Origin: Ruminococcus bovis
GTDB taxonomy: Bacteria > Bacillota > Clostridia > Oscillospirales > Acutalibacteraceae
Direction: 5' to 3'
Assembly: GCF_005601135.1 (NCBI RefSeq)
Contig: NZ_CP039381.1
Span: 2,291,941-2,355,940, forward strand
Length of the DNA: 64,000 bases
A model generated the notes under the pieces. That model was not told the origin of the DNA. It did not search any database and saw nothing but the letters and a program-made list of their open reading frames with translations. Shown here piece after piece: positions 9,515-18,277 of this stretch; position 1 is the stretch's first letter, and each line of letters starts with the position of its first letter. Both the position numbers and the translations under genes were made by a program.

Positions 9515-9871
9515 TTATGAGAACTTTATTCCACTTATTTTTTGTGTTGACTTAGGCTGGATTATATTAAGTCCCTCCATTAACCAACGATATTGCTGAG
9601 GTGTTATTGTGACACATTCTTCAGATTTTCGAGGCCATTGAAACTTACCTTTTTCAAGCCTTTTATACAGAAGCAGAAATCCGTCACCTTCCCAATACAA
9701 ACCTTTAATTCTATCCGTTCTTCGTCCACAGAAGAGAAACAAAGCATTTGTACAAGACTCAAGCTTAAACTGCTTTTCTATTATTGTTGCAAGTCCGTCT
9801 ATTCCTCTGCGTAGATCAGTATATCCACTTGCAAGGTATATCGGGCAATTACAATTAAAATCATTAAGCAT
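9515..9871 (-). CDS. tnpB: IS66 accessory protein TnpB
   Basis: This intact 118-residue protein matches the IS66 Orf2/TnpB family in length and motifs: YLASGYTDLRRGIDGLA near the start, LFLFCGRRTDRIKGLYWEGDGFLLLYKRLEKGKF in the centre (family hallmark C-G-R-x-x-D-R-x-K-x-L-x-W) and a C-terminal helix with Q-Y-R-W-L-M-E-G-L. It overlaps the end of tnpA by eight bases, as is usual in this family, which suggests coupled translation. It is needed for IS66 transposition in studied elements, though its biochemical role is unclear. It is the only IS gene here with no frame lesion. Confidence 0.9.
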   Translation of the reverse strand: MLNDFNCNCPIYLASGYTDLRRGIDGLATIIEKQFKLESCTNALFLFCGRRTDRIKGLYWEGDGFLLLYKRLEKGKFQWPRKSEECVTITPQQYRWLMEGLNIIQPKSTQKISGIKFS

Positions 9872-10195
9872 TTTTCATTGCCCTCAACACAGCTGTTATT
9901 GTAGCTTCGTCAGCACCATTATTGATTTCTACTGTGAAATCATTTCTTTTGATAGAAATCATAGGTGAGTTAGCGTTTACTTCTGGTTCTACTGACACTT
10001 CTATGAATTGAGGTCTGTTTTTTTGAGTGTAGGCTTCGTATACCTTTTTCTGTCTGCTCCAAAATGTACTTACAGGAATATTGTTATTTCTGCACCACTG
10101 CGCAACACTTAACCCACTGTTGTTGCATTCTCTACTTGGTTTGCCCAAAGAGCCAGGTTCTGTTCTTTTCTTAATGTTCTGACACCTTTGTTCAT
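9864..10195 (-). pseudogene. tnpA: IS66 accessory protein TnpA, frameshifted
   Basis: The expected start is ATG 10195, preceded by GGAGAG at a good distance. It reads MNKGVRTLRKEQNLALWA and then runs into a stop. One base lower down, the frame continues as RECNNSGLSVAQWCRNNN, the typical helix-turn-helix of IS66 Orf1/TnpA. One missing base near 10150 explains the break. The downstream piece can be read from a TTG at 10148 (94 codons) but lacks the normal first ~18 residues. Confidence 0.8.
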
Positions 10196-10243
10196 ACGAA
10201 ACTCTCCAATCGTTTTTTGTTGTAGTCTATTGTAGATGTTCGT

Positions 10244-11362
10244 CTACAACTTATTTACTTGGATATTTTCGCATGTTTTCAAATCCGCTTCAAGACGCTG
10301 GCTTATTTGACGGTTACCACTATACTCGGTATTATTGGCATCTTTACCAAGATAAAAGTGTGTCTGCTGACCTTCTACTGAATCCTTTTTGCTTGAATTT
10401 ACTTGAGCTGTTTCAGTAGTAGATACAGAGGTAGCAATTACTTCCGGATCAATAGTAACAGGATATTTTGTATTAGCATTATTTAAAAAGTTTTTATCTG
10501 CAACAAGATTTACATATAGCTTATTATCTTGTATTCTATCAATCTTTAGTGATACTTTAGAACTTTGTTCACCACTTGCGTCATACATATATGGTGAAGT
10601 AACTGTATATGCAGTTTTGCCATCTTTTATTAGATTAATTGTTTGTTCATCTACTTGTTTTACTTTTAAGTCTTGAATATCATATTGAATTTGAAATTCA
10701 TTATTTGCTTTTGCATTTTTTAGAATGATATTTTCTTTAACACCTGTAGATGAAATAAAACATTGTAAATCTGTATTATCATAAATATTGTTATAATTCA
10801 CTTCAGAAGAAAGATTTTGCAAAGTAGTAAATTTTCGATTACCTTCTAGCTTTTCATTGTCTTTAACTACTTTAGCTTTTGAATTATTTGAATCAACATA
10901 CTTCCAACTAATGTTACCTTTAGATGTATTAAGAGAAACTAACTCTTCTTCTCTTGAGTTAGTAGAGAGATCAACATCAATATTACTTTTCTTATTAGAA
11001 TATTTTGTTTCTTCCTCATTACTAGAAGTTTCAACATTTTCCTTAACTAACGAATTATCATATTCAACCCATTTTCCACTTTTAGTTTTATAATGAACCG
11101 GAACAACATAATTTACAGCCATAAATGTTCCATCATCTAAACGAAAATGTTTTGTGTATTTATCACGATTTTCAGTGATTTCTGATACTATATTTCCTAC
11201 TTCTGTTCCATCACCTATATTTGAAAAATTAGGATTTGATGGAGTTTCATCATTGTTCTTACCTATGGTTTCAGCTAATACATGTGTTGAGATTGATGAT
11301 AAAAGTGTGATACACAAGATTATTGAAACAACTGACATAATTTTTTTAATACCTTTTTTCAT
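10244..11362 (-). CDS. Rhs/WapA-like secreted protein, N-terminal part cut off by IS66
   Basis: This is the beginning of the interrupted toxin gene. ATG 11362 follows GAGGGGAAGG at a good distance. Residues 1-31 form a Sec signal peptide (basic start, hydrophobic core, AHVLAET-like end). The region 45-330 resembles the N-terminal wall-associated domain of Gram-positive Rhs proteins (FRLDDGTFMAVNYVVPVHYK, then KYPVTIDPEV). A DNRLRE domain starts at FYLGKDANNTEYS (near residue 336). The native sequence ends at codon 348 (10319). The last 24 residues are read from IS66 and are meaningless. As it stands the cell would make a secreted stub without YD repeats, core or toxin. The promoter at 11536-11564 and a ~165-nt leader precede it. 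Confidence 0.85.
   Translation of the reverse strand: MKKGIKKIMSVVSIILCITLLSSISTHVLAETIGKNNDETPSNPNFSNIGDGTEVGNIVSEITENRDKYTKHFRLDDGTFMAVNYVVPVHYKTKSGKWVEYDNSLVKENVETSSNEEETKYSNKKSNIDVDLSTNSREEELVSLNTSKGNISWKYVDSNNSKAKVVKDNEKLEGNRKFTTLQNLSSEVNYNNIYDNTDLQCFISSTGVKENIILKNAKANNEFQIQYDIQDLKVKQVDEQTINLIKDGKTAYTVTSPYMYDASGEQSSKVSLKIDRIQDNKLYVNLVADKNFLNNANTKYPVTIDPEVIATSVSTTETAQVNSSKKDSVEGQQTHFYLGKDANNTEYSGNRQISQRLEADLKTCENIQVNKL
10300..10325. repeat. IS66 right end: inverted terminal repeat and 8-bp target duplication
   Basis: ATTTGACGGTTAC (10305-10317) is the exact reverse complement of 7840-7852. CACTATAC (10318-10325) repeats 7832-7839. Confidence 0.95.
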
Positions 11363-11535
11363 AGACCTTCCCCTCTGTTTAATATATTTTTGGTTTTCTA
11401 CATCGTATTGTTAATTATCACCTCCAAGTAATTATATGTTCAATATTTGCAAATATTATATTCATTTAACTTAATGTATTTATATTCTGACAATTAATAC
11501 GGAATTTGTATAATTTTGTCACTTAAAGTAATATT

Positions 11536-11564
11536 ATTCTACTATAATAAAAATAAAATGTCAA
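11536..11564 (-). promoter_or_regulatory. Promoter of the rhs locus
   Basis: TTGACA (11559-11564), a 17-bp spacer and TAGAAT (11536-11541) on the minus strand. The first base of mRNA would be about 165 nt before the rhs start. The leader contains a second strong GGAGGTG (11419-11425) that does not serve the rhs ATG. Confidence 0.75.
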
Positions 11565-11623
11565 TATAAATAATAATTTTATTGAATATTTATTATTACT
11601 GTTACATTTGACGATTAGTGGGA

Positions 11624-11657
11624 GTAAAAAAGCTGCTAGCAACATGCTAACAGCTTT
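11624..11657 (-). terminator. Intrinsic terminator between tRNA-Ser and rhs
   Basis: Stem AAAGCTGCTAGCA/TGCTAACAGCTTT (one mismatch) with a 3-base loop, followed on the minus strand by TTTTTT. It separates the tRNA/lepB transcripts from the rhs promoter. The remaining gene-free DNA from 11658 to 12116 is very AT-rich and I see no gene in it. Confidence 0.75.
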
Positions 11658-12116
11658 GATTAAAGATATGATTTTCTATTATAGACTTCTTAAGGAAACA
11701 TATAATTTTCTATAACGATTTGTAAATTTGAAAATGGGTAAATAGCAGGTTGAACACAGACTAATTTAGTGTATTATTCTTATTATACCAATAATTATGA
11801 TACTAATTACGATATTCTCACTTAATTAGTTTACACTATGGGCTATCGTGTATCGCATTTACCTTATATAATTATTTTTATCTATATTATGCTATATATC
11901 AACTTCAATTATTGGTAATTCCTCTATTAATTATGTAATTTTATATATTGTTGTTTCAAATATTTTAAATATTAGAAAACACTCTTTAGGAAAGTTTTTA
12001 AAAACTCTTTAGGAAAATCAAATTTTGCATACAAAATCTTAGCCACAAAAGTAAATATCGCACCATAACCAAAATGGCTAAAAGTGCGATAAATACTGGG
12101 TTTCTGATATATTTCT

Positions 12117-12209
12117 TGGCGGAGAGCAAGGGATTCGAACCCTCGAAACCACTTTAATGGTTTACACGATTTCCAATCGTGCTCCTTCGGCCATCTCGGA
12201 CAACTCTCC
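12117..12209 (-). tRNA. tRNA-Ser (anticodon GGA)
   Basis: Read on the minus strand, the gene opens GGAGAGTTGTCCGAGATGG and has anticodon loop CGATTGGAAATCG (anticodon GGA, serine UCC/UCU). It has the long variable arm typical of serine tRNAs (TAAACCATTAAAGTGGTTT) and T-loop GGTTCGAATCC. It ends GCTCTCC, discriminator G and an encoded CCA. Acceptor arms GGAGAG/CTCTCC pair fully. Confidence 0.95.
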
Positions 12210-12221
12210 ACAACGCTACTA

Positions 12222-12250
12222 ATTATAACTTGAATTAAGAAAAAAATCAA
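12222..12250 (-). promoter_or_regulatory. Promoter of tRNA-Ser
   Basis: TTGATT (12245-12250), a 17-bp spacer and TATAAT (12222-12227) on the minus strand, placing the start a few bases before the tRNA. Confidence 0.75.
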
Positions 12251-12269
12251 GTATTATTTTAAATTTCTT

Positions 12270-12300
12270 AAAAAAATACACCTTTTCAAAGGAAAAGGTG
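12270..12300 (-). terminator. Terminator after the lepB pair
   Basis: Hairpin CACCTTTTC/GAAAAGGTG followed on the minus strand by a run of seven Ts. It lies directly after the stop of the lepB copy at 12307. Confidence 0.85.
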
Positions 12301-12306
12301 CTTATA

Positions 12307-12924
12307 TTAGTATAAATATTGAATTCTAGTAATAGGAAGAATTACAAACTGAGCCTTACCAATAATATTCTCTTCATCAATAAGTCCGATTTCTGAGTAA
12401 CGACTATCAAGTGAATCAAGTCTGTTATCACCCATTACAAATACTTTGCCTTTAGGTATTACTGATGGAATTTCTGTATTACCTTCTTTTAGTTCAGAAC
12501 TAACATAAGGTTCATCAATTAATGTACCATCAACATAGACTTTTTGATTTTCAAAATCAATTTTAAGACTTTGTCCTTCAGTTGCAATAACTCTCTTGAT
12601 AATAGGCTTATCATATTCCTTAGCATGGCTAATAACAACAATGTCATTATCCTTAGGTGTGTACATAAAATTAGTAACAATTACCTTATCATTATCAAGA
12701 AGTGTATTCATCATTGATCTGCCATCAACATTTACAATTCTTAAGAAGAAAGTAAGAATAATGATAATCACAACAACAGCCATTATAATTGCTCTTGCTA
12801 AGTAATAGAAAAATCCAACTGTAGGGTTATTGTTGACTACTATGTAATCTTCTTTATTATTAACTTTTGTTTTCGGCTGTTTCTTAGACTTGTCAAAATA
12901 CTTTTCTTTTTTTCTGCTTTGCAT
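12307..12924 (-). CDS. lepB: Signal peptidase I (second of two tandem copies)
   Basis: This enzyme cleaves Sec and Tat signal peptides on the outer face of the membrane. The 205-residue protein has a basic cytoplasmic tail (1-40), one membrane segment (about 41-61) and the S26 catalytic fold. Nucleophile Ser70 lies in VDGRSMMNTL, Lys110 in IIKRVIATEGQ, and box E reads GDNRLDSLDSR. Only one membrane segment is present, as in other Gram-positive type I peptidases. It begins 11 bp after the stop of the other lepB copy and is followed by a terminator, so the two are co-transcribed. Its long tail is not shared with its neighbour, which suggests divergence, not a fresh duplication. Confidence 0.93.
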   Translation of the reverse strand: MQSRKKEKYFDKSKKQPKTKVNNKEDYIVVNNNPTVGFFYYLARAIIMAVVVIIIILTFFLRIVNVDGRSMMNTLLDNDKVIVTNFMYTPKDNDIVVISHAKEYDKPIIKRVIATEGQSLKIDFENQKVYVDGTLIDEPYVSSELKEGNTEIPSVIPKGKVFVMGDNRLDSLDSRYSEIGLIDEENIIGKAQFVILPITRIQYLY

Positions 12925-12935
12925 AGTATCACCTA

Positions 12936-13484
12936 TTAATACAAGTATTTTGCATGGTTGAATGGAAATAATGTAAACTGAGCCTTGCCAATAACATCTT
13001 TTACATTAATCAAACCTACTTCAACATATCTACTGTCTTTAGAAACATATCTGTTGTCACCCATTACAAAGATTTTACCTTCAGGTATAACCTCAGGAAT
13101 CTTAGCATCACCAGGTATTAATTCGGATGATACATAAGGTTCGTTAAGTTCTTTACCGTCAACATATACCTTTTGTTTGTCAAAGTCAATTTTTAGAGTT
13201 TGACCTTCAGTAGCAATAACTCTCTTAACAATAGGTTCATCTAAATACTGACCATGACTGATAATAACAATATCACCATCAGTAGGTGTATATAGAAAAC
13301 TTGAAACAAATAGTTTATCACCATCATAAAGAGTACTGTACATTGATGTTCCGTCTACATTTACAATTCTAAAAAAGAAAGTAAGAATAATCAGAACAAC
13401 AAAAATCACTGAAATAATTGACTTAGTCCAATCATATATCCAATTAGGTGCTGATTTTGTCTTAATTGTATAATTATTATCCAT
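12936..13484 (-). CDS. lepB: Signal peptidase I (first of two tandem copies)
   Basis: This 182-residue S26 peptidase has one membrane segment (about 22-40), nucleophile Ser47 in VDGTSMYSTL, general base Lys87 in PIVKRVIATEGQ and box E GDNRYVSKDSR. It shares most of its catalytic domain with the next gene but has a short N-terminal tail. It starts shortly after the rplS terminator. The 30-bp gap leaves little room for a separate promoter, so its expression may depend on read-through from rplS or on a promoter overlapping the hairpin. Confidence 0.93.
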   Translation of the reverse strand: MDNNYTIKTKSAPNWIYDWTKSIISVIFVVLIILTFFFRIVNVDGTSMYSTLYDGDKLFVSSFLYTPTDGDIVIISHGQYLDEPIVKRVIATEGQTLKIDFDKQKVYVDGKELNEPYVSSELIPGDAKIPEVIPEGKIFVMGDNRYVSKDSRYVEVGLINVKDVIGKAQFTLFPFNHAKYLY

Positions 13485-13516
13485 TATATCTCTCTTCGTC
13501 TAATTTCGTTTAGATA

Positions 13517-13544
13517 GTAAAAAAAGGGACATAAAGTCCCCTTT
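13517..13544 (-). terminator. Terminator after rplS
   Basis: Hairpin AAAGGGAC/GTCCCCTTT followed on the minus strand by seven Ts. Confidence 0.8.
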
Positions 13545-13546
13545 AA

Positions 13547-13894
13547 TTACTTTTTGATTTGTTCCTTAACCTTAGCAGCCTTACCTACTCTGTCTCTTAG
13601 GTAATATAGCTTACTTCTACGAACCTTACCATATCTAACAACCTTAACGTCAACAACGTTTGGTGAGTGTACTGGGAATACTCTTTCGATACCAACACCG
13701 TAAGATACTCTTCTTACTGTGAAAGTTTCAGCAATGCCACTACCCTTCTTAGCGATAACAGTTCCTTCGAACATCTGGATTCTTTCTCTTTCACCTTCAC
13801 GAATGTTAACTGATACCTTTACTGTATCACCAACATTGAATTCTGGGAAAGACTCTTTCATTGAAGCTGCTGCAATAGTTTTTAATGCGTCCAT
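13547..13894 (-). CDS. rplS: Ribosomal protein L19
   Basis: This 115-residue L19 lies at the 30S-50S interface. Recognisable segments are [16 protein letters not shown] near residue 20, [33 protein letters not shown] and the closing [21 protein letters not shown]. The ATG at 13894 follows AGGAGGAAATAAA. It is a one-gene unit with its own promoter (14019-14047), a folded leader and a terminator. Confidence 0.97.
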   Translation of the reverse strand: MDALKTIAAASMKESFPEFNVGDTVKVSVNIREGERERIQMFEGTVIAKKGSGIAETFTVRRVSYGVGIERVFPVHSPNVVDVKVVRYGKVRRSKLYYLRDRVGKAAKVKEQIKK

Positions 13895-13916
13895 TTTATT
13901 TCCTCCTGTAATTTCA

Positions 13917-13998
13917 GATATTCTTGCCTATGTAGCAGAGGAATACCCGCTTCAAATTTTCGGTCAATGACCTCGATTTGACTCCTATCGTATAACGA
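13917..13998 (-). promoter_or_regulatory. Structured leader of rplS (candidate L19 leader)
   Basis: The transcribed leader can form a compact hairpin from CAAAT-CGA-GGTC to GACC-GAA-ATTTG (13953-13980), with symmetric internal loops. A second stem TATTC/GAATA (13919-13945) closes over a CTCTGCTACATAGG loop. Firmicute rplS genes are known to carry such an L19 leader, thought to bind L19 for feedback. The folds are read directly; the assignment to that RNA family is inferred. Confidence 0.6.
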
Positions 13999-14018
13999 CA
14001 GATTCCAAATGCCTATAT

Positions 14019-14047
14019 ATAATAACACAATAATTTGTATTGTGCAA
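14019..14047 (-). promoter_or_regulatory. Promoter of rplS
   Basis: TTGCAC (14042-14047), a 17-bp spacer and TATTAT (14019-14024) on the minus strand. Confidence 0.75.
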
Positions 14048-14072
14048 GTGTTTTTACAAAAAATATCACAAT

Positions 14073-14984
14073 TTATTGTTGAATTTCTTGCAAAAATTTT
14101 CTAAAGTATTCCGGAAGTTCTGAATTAAACTCCATATACTCTTCTGTTCTTGGATGAACAAAACCAATTACCTTAGCATGAAGGCATTGACCCTTTAGCT
14201 TTGTAATAACTTTCTTAGGGCCATATACATCATCACCTGCTACCGGATGACCGATTGAAGCCATATGAACTCTAATCTGATGAGTTCTGCCTGTTTCTAA
14301 GATACATTTAATATGAGTAAAATTACCATAACTCTGTATAACTTCATAATGAGTTACTGCATTCTTAGAATTTTCATAGGTAATACACATTTTCTTTCTA
14401 TCTTTTTTACTTCTGCCAATAGGTGCATCTACTGTACCGTTTTCTTTAATATTGCCATAAACAACGGCTTGGTATTCACGCTTAAAGCTATGTTCTTTAA
14501 TTTGTTCAGCAAGTCTATTATGAGCAAAATCATTCTTTGCTACAATCAAAAGTCCACTTGTATTTTTATCTATTCTATGGACAATACCGGGTCTTAATAC
14601 ACCATTGATACCTGATAAGGAATCTTTGCAGTGATAAAGCAGTGCATTTACTAAAGTACCTTTATAGTTTCCCGGTGCAGGATGAACAACCATTCCTTTA
14701 GGTTTATTTACTACCAACAAATCGCTATCTTCATAAACAATATCAAGTGGTATTTCTTCTGCCTCAACAGTATACTCTACAGGGTCAGGAACAGTAAATT
14801 GAACTTTATCCCCGATTTTAAGTTTATACTTTTTGTTTTGTAATTTATCATTAACTAACAGACCACCATCTTCAATAATTGAAGCAACTGATGACCTAGA
14901 CATATCTTCTATAGTATCAGAAAGAAACTTATCAACTCTAACTTCTTGATTTTCATTTTCAATAATGTAATTAAGAATGTTCAA
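14073..14984 (-). CDS. rluD: RluD-family 23S rRNA pseudouridine synthase
   Basis: This 303-residue enzyme isomerises uridines in large-subunit rRNA. Residues 14-75 form an S4 RNA-binding domain (VDKFLSDTIEDMSRSSVASI). The catalytic domain carries the RluA-family motif HRIDKNTSGLLIVAKND near residue 135, whose Asp is the catalytic residue. HQIRVHMASIGHPVAGDDVYG follows near 235. In Bacillus the same neighbour of lspA is YlyB. The ATG overlaps the lspA stop by 14 bases, so the pair is translated together. Which uridines are targets cannot be told from sequence alone. Confidence 0.92.
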   Translation of the reverse strand: MNILNYIIENENQEVRVDKFLSDTIEDMSRSSVASIIEDGGLLVNDKLQNKKYKLKIGDKVQFTVPDPVEYTVEAEEIPLDIVYEDSDLLVVNKPKGMVVHPAPGNYKGTLVNALLYHCKDSLSGINGVLRPGIVHRIDKNTSGLLIVAKNDFAHNRLAEQIKEHSFKREYQAVVYGNIKENGTVDAPIGRSKKDRKKMCITYENSKNAVTHYEVIQSYGNFTHIKCILETGRTHQIRVHMASIGHPVAGDDVYGPKKVITKLKGQCLHAKVIGFVHPRTEEYMEFNSELPEYFRKFLQEIQQ

Positions 14985-15447
14985 CCTTATTCTCCTTCTT
15001 AGAACTATCAGACATAAATAGAAGATAAATTACAAGCAGTACTGTACCAACCGTAACTGCATAATCGGCAAAGTTACATACCGGACTGAAAAAAGAAAGC
15101 TGTAAATAGTCTATTACATATCCATAAAGAACTCTATCAATTAAATTACCTATACCACCACCAATAATCAATGCTGATGATATTAGGAACATTTTGGATT
15201 TAATCTTTTTGAAAATGATTATATAAAGTAGGATTACAATAATAACTGAAGTTAGAGCAACAAAAATCCACCTCATATTTTCAAACATACCAAAAGCAAC
15301 ACCACGATTTTCAACATAATTTAAATCTAATAAATGTGGAATTGCAGTAACAACACCTGCTTGTGGTAAATACATAGCTACAAAATATTTAATAACCTGG
15401 TCTATAACAACAACTAAACCGGCTATAACAAGAGATAACGCTACCAA
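14971..15447 (-). CDS. lspA: Lipoprotein signal peptidase (signal peptidase II)
   Basis: This integral membrane aspartyl protease removes the signal peptide from diacylglyceryl-modified prolipoproteins. The 158-residue protein has four membrane segments. The signature GGGIGNLIDRVLYGYVIDYL (near residue 95) carries one catalytic Asp, and VCNFADYAVTVG (near 122) carries the other. NYVENRGVAFGMF near residue 48 is also conserved. It begins at a TTG behind GAGGTGAAAAG, just after the ileS terminator, and overlaps rluD. Confidence 0.95.
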   Translation of the reverse strand: MVALSLVIAGLVVVIDQVIKYFVAMYLPQAGVVTAIPHLLDLNYVENRGVAFGMFENMRWIFVALTSVIIVILLYIIIFKKIKSKMFLISSALIIGGGIGNLIDRVLYGYVIDYLQLSFFSPVCNFADYAVTVGTVLLVIYLLFMSDSSKKENKVEHS

Positions 15448-15463
15448 CTTTTCACCTCATTAA

Positions 15464-15498
15464 TAAAAACGGTGCACACCAAACAGAATGTGCACCGT
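15464..15498 (-). terminator. Terminator after ileS
   Basis: Ten-base stem ACGGTGCACA/TGTGCACCGT followed on the minus strand by TTTTT. It closes the long yunB-to-ileS transcript. Confidence 0.85.
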
Positions 15499-15511
15499 AA
15501 TTAGTTATTTA

Positions 15512-18277
15512 TTATTTAAGAACATTTACACATCTCTGGCAAAGAGTTGGATGTACAGGATCAGCACCAACAGTAACTGAATGTTCCCAACATCTTTCGC
15601 ACTTTTCACCATCAGCTAGTTCAACATCAATCTTAGTATCTGAATCATTATCTACTACTTCTACACCGGAAACAATAAATACATTCTTTAGTTCAGGTTC
15701 TACAGACTTGATAAATTCAAGTTCATCACCACTAGCATTAAGAATAATCTTAGCGTCAAGTGACTTCTTTAGTTTCTTTTCCTTAACTGCTTCTTCAAGA
15801 GCTTTCTTAACATCATCTCTTAAATCGTGAATCTTGTCCCACTTAGCCATAAAGTCATCAGAAACATTGATTTCAACAGGCTTTGGCATTTCATTAAACA
15901 TTACACATTCACCATCATCAGATGCTCTATGTGGAATATACTTCCAGATTTCATCAGAAGTATAAGCAAGGATAGGAGCAATCATTCTTGTTAGAGAATC
16001 AAGAATAATATAGATAGTTGTCTGAGCAGCTCTTCTTGAATGACTTTCTTTCTTTTCTGTGTATAGTCTATCCTTAAGAACATCTAGATAGAAGTTAGAC
16101 ATATCAACTACACAGAAGTTTCTTACTGAATGATAAACCTGATGGAATTCATAGTTATCATAAGCATTTGCTACCTTGTTAATAAGTTCATTTAACTTAA
16201 CAAGTGCCCACTTATCCATTGGTAGTAGTTCATCAATAGCAACAGAATTTTCGTCAGGGTTAAAGTCAGAAATATTACCTAGGATATATCTTGCAGTATT
16301 TCTAATCTTTCTGTATGATTCAGAAATCTGCTTTAGAATATCATTTGAAATATGAACATCGGACTGATAGTCAGTAGAAGCAACCCAAAGTCTTAGTACA
16401 TCAGCACCATACTGTTTAATAACATCCTGAGGACTGATACCATTACCAAGTGACTTACTCATCTTTCTCTTTTCTTCATCAAGAATCATACCGTGAGTAA
16501 GAACTGCCTTATAAGGTGCAACTCCATTTGTTGCAACAGAAGTTAGAAGTGAAGACTGGAACCAACCTCTGTACTGGTCATTACCTTCTAGATATAGGTC
16601 TGCAGGGAACTGTAGGTTATCTCTCTTTCTAACAACAGCAGCGTGAGAAGAACCACTATCGAACCAAACATCCATAATGTCTTTTTCTTTATCAAATTCA
16701 GTACAACCACACTTCTTACACTTTGTACCTGCAGGTAGAATTTCAGCAGCAGTATGATTATACCAAGCATTAGAACCTTCTTTTTCAAATAGGTCAGCTA
16801 CTGCATACATAGCATCCTTATCAATATGAGCTTCGCCACATTCTTTACAGAAGAAGATTGGAATAGGTACACCCCATTTTCTCTGACGAGAAATACACCA
16901 GTCTTTTCTTTCTCTAACCATATTTGTAATTCTGTCACGACCCCATGAAGGAATCCACTTAACATTGTTAATAGCTTCAACTGCTTCATCCTTAAAGTCA
17001 TCAACAGAACAGAACCACTGGTCAGTAGCTCTAAATAAGATAGGTGTCTTACATCTCCAACAGTGAGGATACTGGTGGATAATCTTCTTTAGTGCGAATA
17101 GAGAACCTTGTTCATCAAGGAACATAGCAATCTTCTTATTAGCTTCATCAGTTGTTAAACCTGCAAACTGACCTGCTTCTTCAGTAAGAACACCGTTAGA
17201 GTCAACAGGACAAATCGTAGGAATTTCAGGATAGTTCTGACATACATTAAAGTCATCAACACCATGACCGGGAGCAGTATGAACACAACCTGTACCACTT
17301 TCAAGAGTAACATGGTCACCGACAATTACAAGTGACTCTCTGTCTAGGAATGGATGAGCAGTCTTGATATATTCAAGTTCACTACCCTTGACTGTAGCTA
17401 CTACTTCATAATCTGTAACTTCAGCAACTTCCATTGCATTCTTATAAAGTTCAGTAGCCATTACAAGATATTCATCACCTGTTTTGATGATAGAATATTC
17501 ATATCTTGGACCAACACAAATAGCAACATTAGCTGGTAATGTCCAAGTTGTAGTTGTCCAAATAACAAACTTAACCTTTGATGGGTCAATTCCCAAGTTT
17601 GAGAATACACCCTTATCATCAGTTACATTGAATTTAACATAAATAGAATGACAAGGATCTTCAGCATATTCGATTTCAGCTTCAGCTAGAGCTGTTTTAC
17701 ATTCAGGACACCAATATACAGGCTTTAGTCCCTTATAGATATAACCCTTAGTAGCCATATCAGCAAATACTCTAATCTGTTCTGCTTCAAATTCATGCTT
17801 TAGTGTAATATATGGGTTATCCCATTCACCGATAACACCTAATCTCTTAAACTGTGTACGCTGGTCATTAATATAACCTGTAACGAATTCTTCGCACATT
17901 TTACGAAGTTCAACAATAGAGATTTCTGCTGAGTTACCAACACCGGCCTTTTGTCTGGCCTTTAGTTCTGTTGGAAGACCATGAGTATCCCAACCCGGAA
18001 CATATGGTGCTTTGAAACCGGCCATATTCTTCTGACGAACAATAAAGTCCTTAAGAATCTTGTTTAAAGCATGACCTAGATGGATATCACCATTTGCATA
18101 TGGAGGACCATCATGCAATACGAATAATGGTTTACCATCATTTTTCTTCATTAACTTGTCATAAATCTTGTTATCTTCCCAACCCTTTAAAGTTACAGGT
18201 TCACTCTTTGGAAGTCCTGCTCTCATAGGGAAGTCAGTCTTAGGAAGATTTAAAGTCTTATTGTAATCCTGTGACAT
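15512..18277 (-). CDS. ileS: Isoleucyl-tRNA synthetase
   Basis: This class I enzyme charges tRNA-Ile. The 921-residue protein has the HIGH-type motif [15 protein letters not shown] near residue 70, an editing (CP1) domain with [10 protein letters not shown], the KMSKSLGNG loop near 600 and an anticodon-binding domain. It ends in a zinc finger CERCWEHS...CQRC. ATG 18277 is preferred over the TTG 15 bases upstream because GGAGAG lies just ahead of it. It closes the sepF-ylmH-divIVA run, the same order as in Bacillus. No T-box leader fits in the 27-bp gap before it, unlike many Firmicute ileS genes. Confidence 0.97.
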   Translation of the reverse strand: MSQDYNKTLNLPKTDFPMRAGLPKSEPVTLKGWEDNKIYDKLMKKNDGKPLFVLHDGPPYANGDIHLGHALNKILKDFIVRQKNMAGFKAPYVPGWDTHGLPTELKARQKAGVGNSAEISIVELRKMCEEFVTGYINDQRTQFKRLGVIGEWDNPYITLKHEFEAEQIRVFADMATKGYIYKGLKPVYWCPECKTALAEAEIEYAEDPCHSIYVKFNVTDDKGVFSNLGIDPSKVKFVIWTTTTWTLPANVAICVGPRYEYSIIKTGDEYLVMATELYKNAMEVAEVTDYEVVATVKGSELEYIKTAHPFLDRESLVIVGDHVTLESGTGCVHTAPGHGVDDFNVCQNYPEIPTICPVDSNGVLTEEAGQFAGLTTDEANKKIAMFLDEQGSLFALKKIIHQYPHCWRCKTPILFRATDQWFCSVDDFKDEAVEAINNVKWIPSWGRDRITNMVRERKDWCISRQRKWGVPIPIFFCKECGEAHIDKDAMYAVADLFEKEGSNAWYNHTAAEILPAGTKCKKCGCTEFDKEKDIMDVWFDSGSSHAAVVRKRDNLQFPADLYLEGNDQYRGWFQSSLLTSVATNGVAPYKAVLTHGMILDEEKRKMSKSLGNGISPQDVIKQYGADVLRLWVASTDYQSDVHISNDILKQISESYRKIRNTARYILGNISDFNPDENSVAIDELLPMDKWALVKLNELINKVANAYDNYEFHQVYHSVRNFCVVDMSNFYLDVLKDRLYTEKKESHSRRAAQTTIYIILDSLTRMIAPILAYTSDEIWKYIPHRASDDGECVMFNEMPKPVEINVSDDFMAKWDKIHDLRDDVKKALEEAVKEKKLKKSLDAKIILNASGDELEFIKSVEPELKNVFIVSGVEVVDNDSDTKIDVELADGEKCERCWEHSVTVGADPVHPTLCQRCVNVLK

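Larger units (their letters stand above)
7840..10317 (-). mobile_element. IS66-family insertion sequence, 2478 bp, inserted in rhs
   Basis: The element carries the three IS66 genes in order on the minus strand: tnpA-like (9864-10195), tnpB (9515-9871) and the large tnpC transposase (7903-9465). Its ends are 13-bp perfect inverted repeats. It is flanked on both sides by CACTATAC, so the boundaries are exact. The host codons read T-E-Y-S before the element and A-L-I-K-S-K after it. Deleting the element plus one duplication rejoins them in frame inside the DNRLRE domain. tnpC and tnpA carry single-base frameshifts, so this copy is probably immobile unless helped by another copy. Confidence 0.95.

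Noticed and set aside
1-11362. CRISPR array or phage genes in the accessory region
   Set aside because: The repeats are long Rhs core copies, not short spaced repeats. No integrase, capsid, portal or terminase gene is visible.
11972-12250. Open frame of 92 codons on the minus strand
   Set aside because: It runs through the tRNA-Ser gene and its promoter and has no ribosome binding site.
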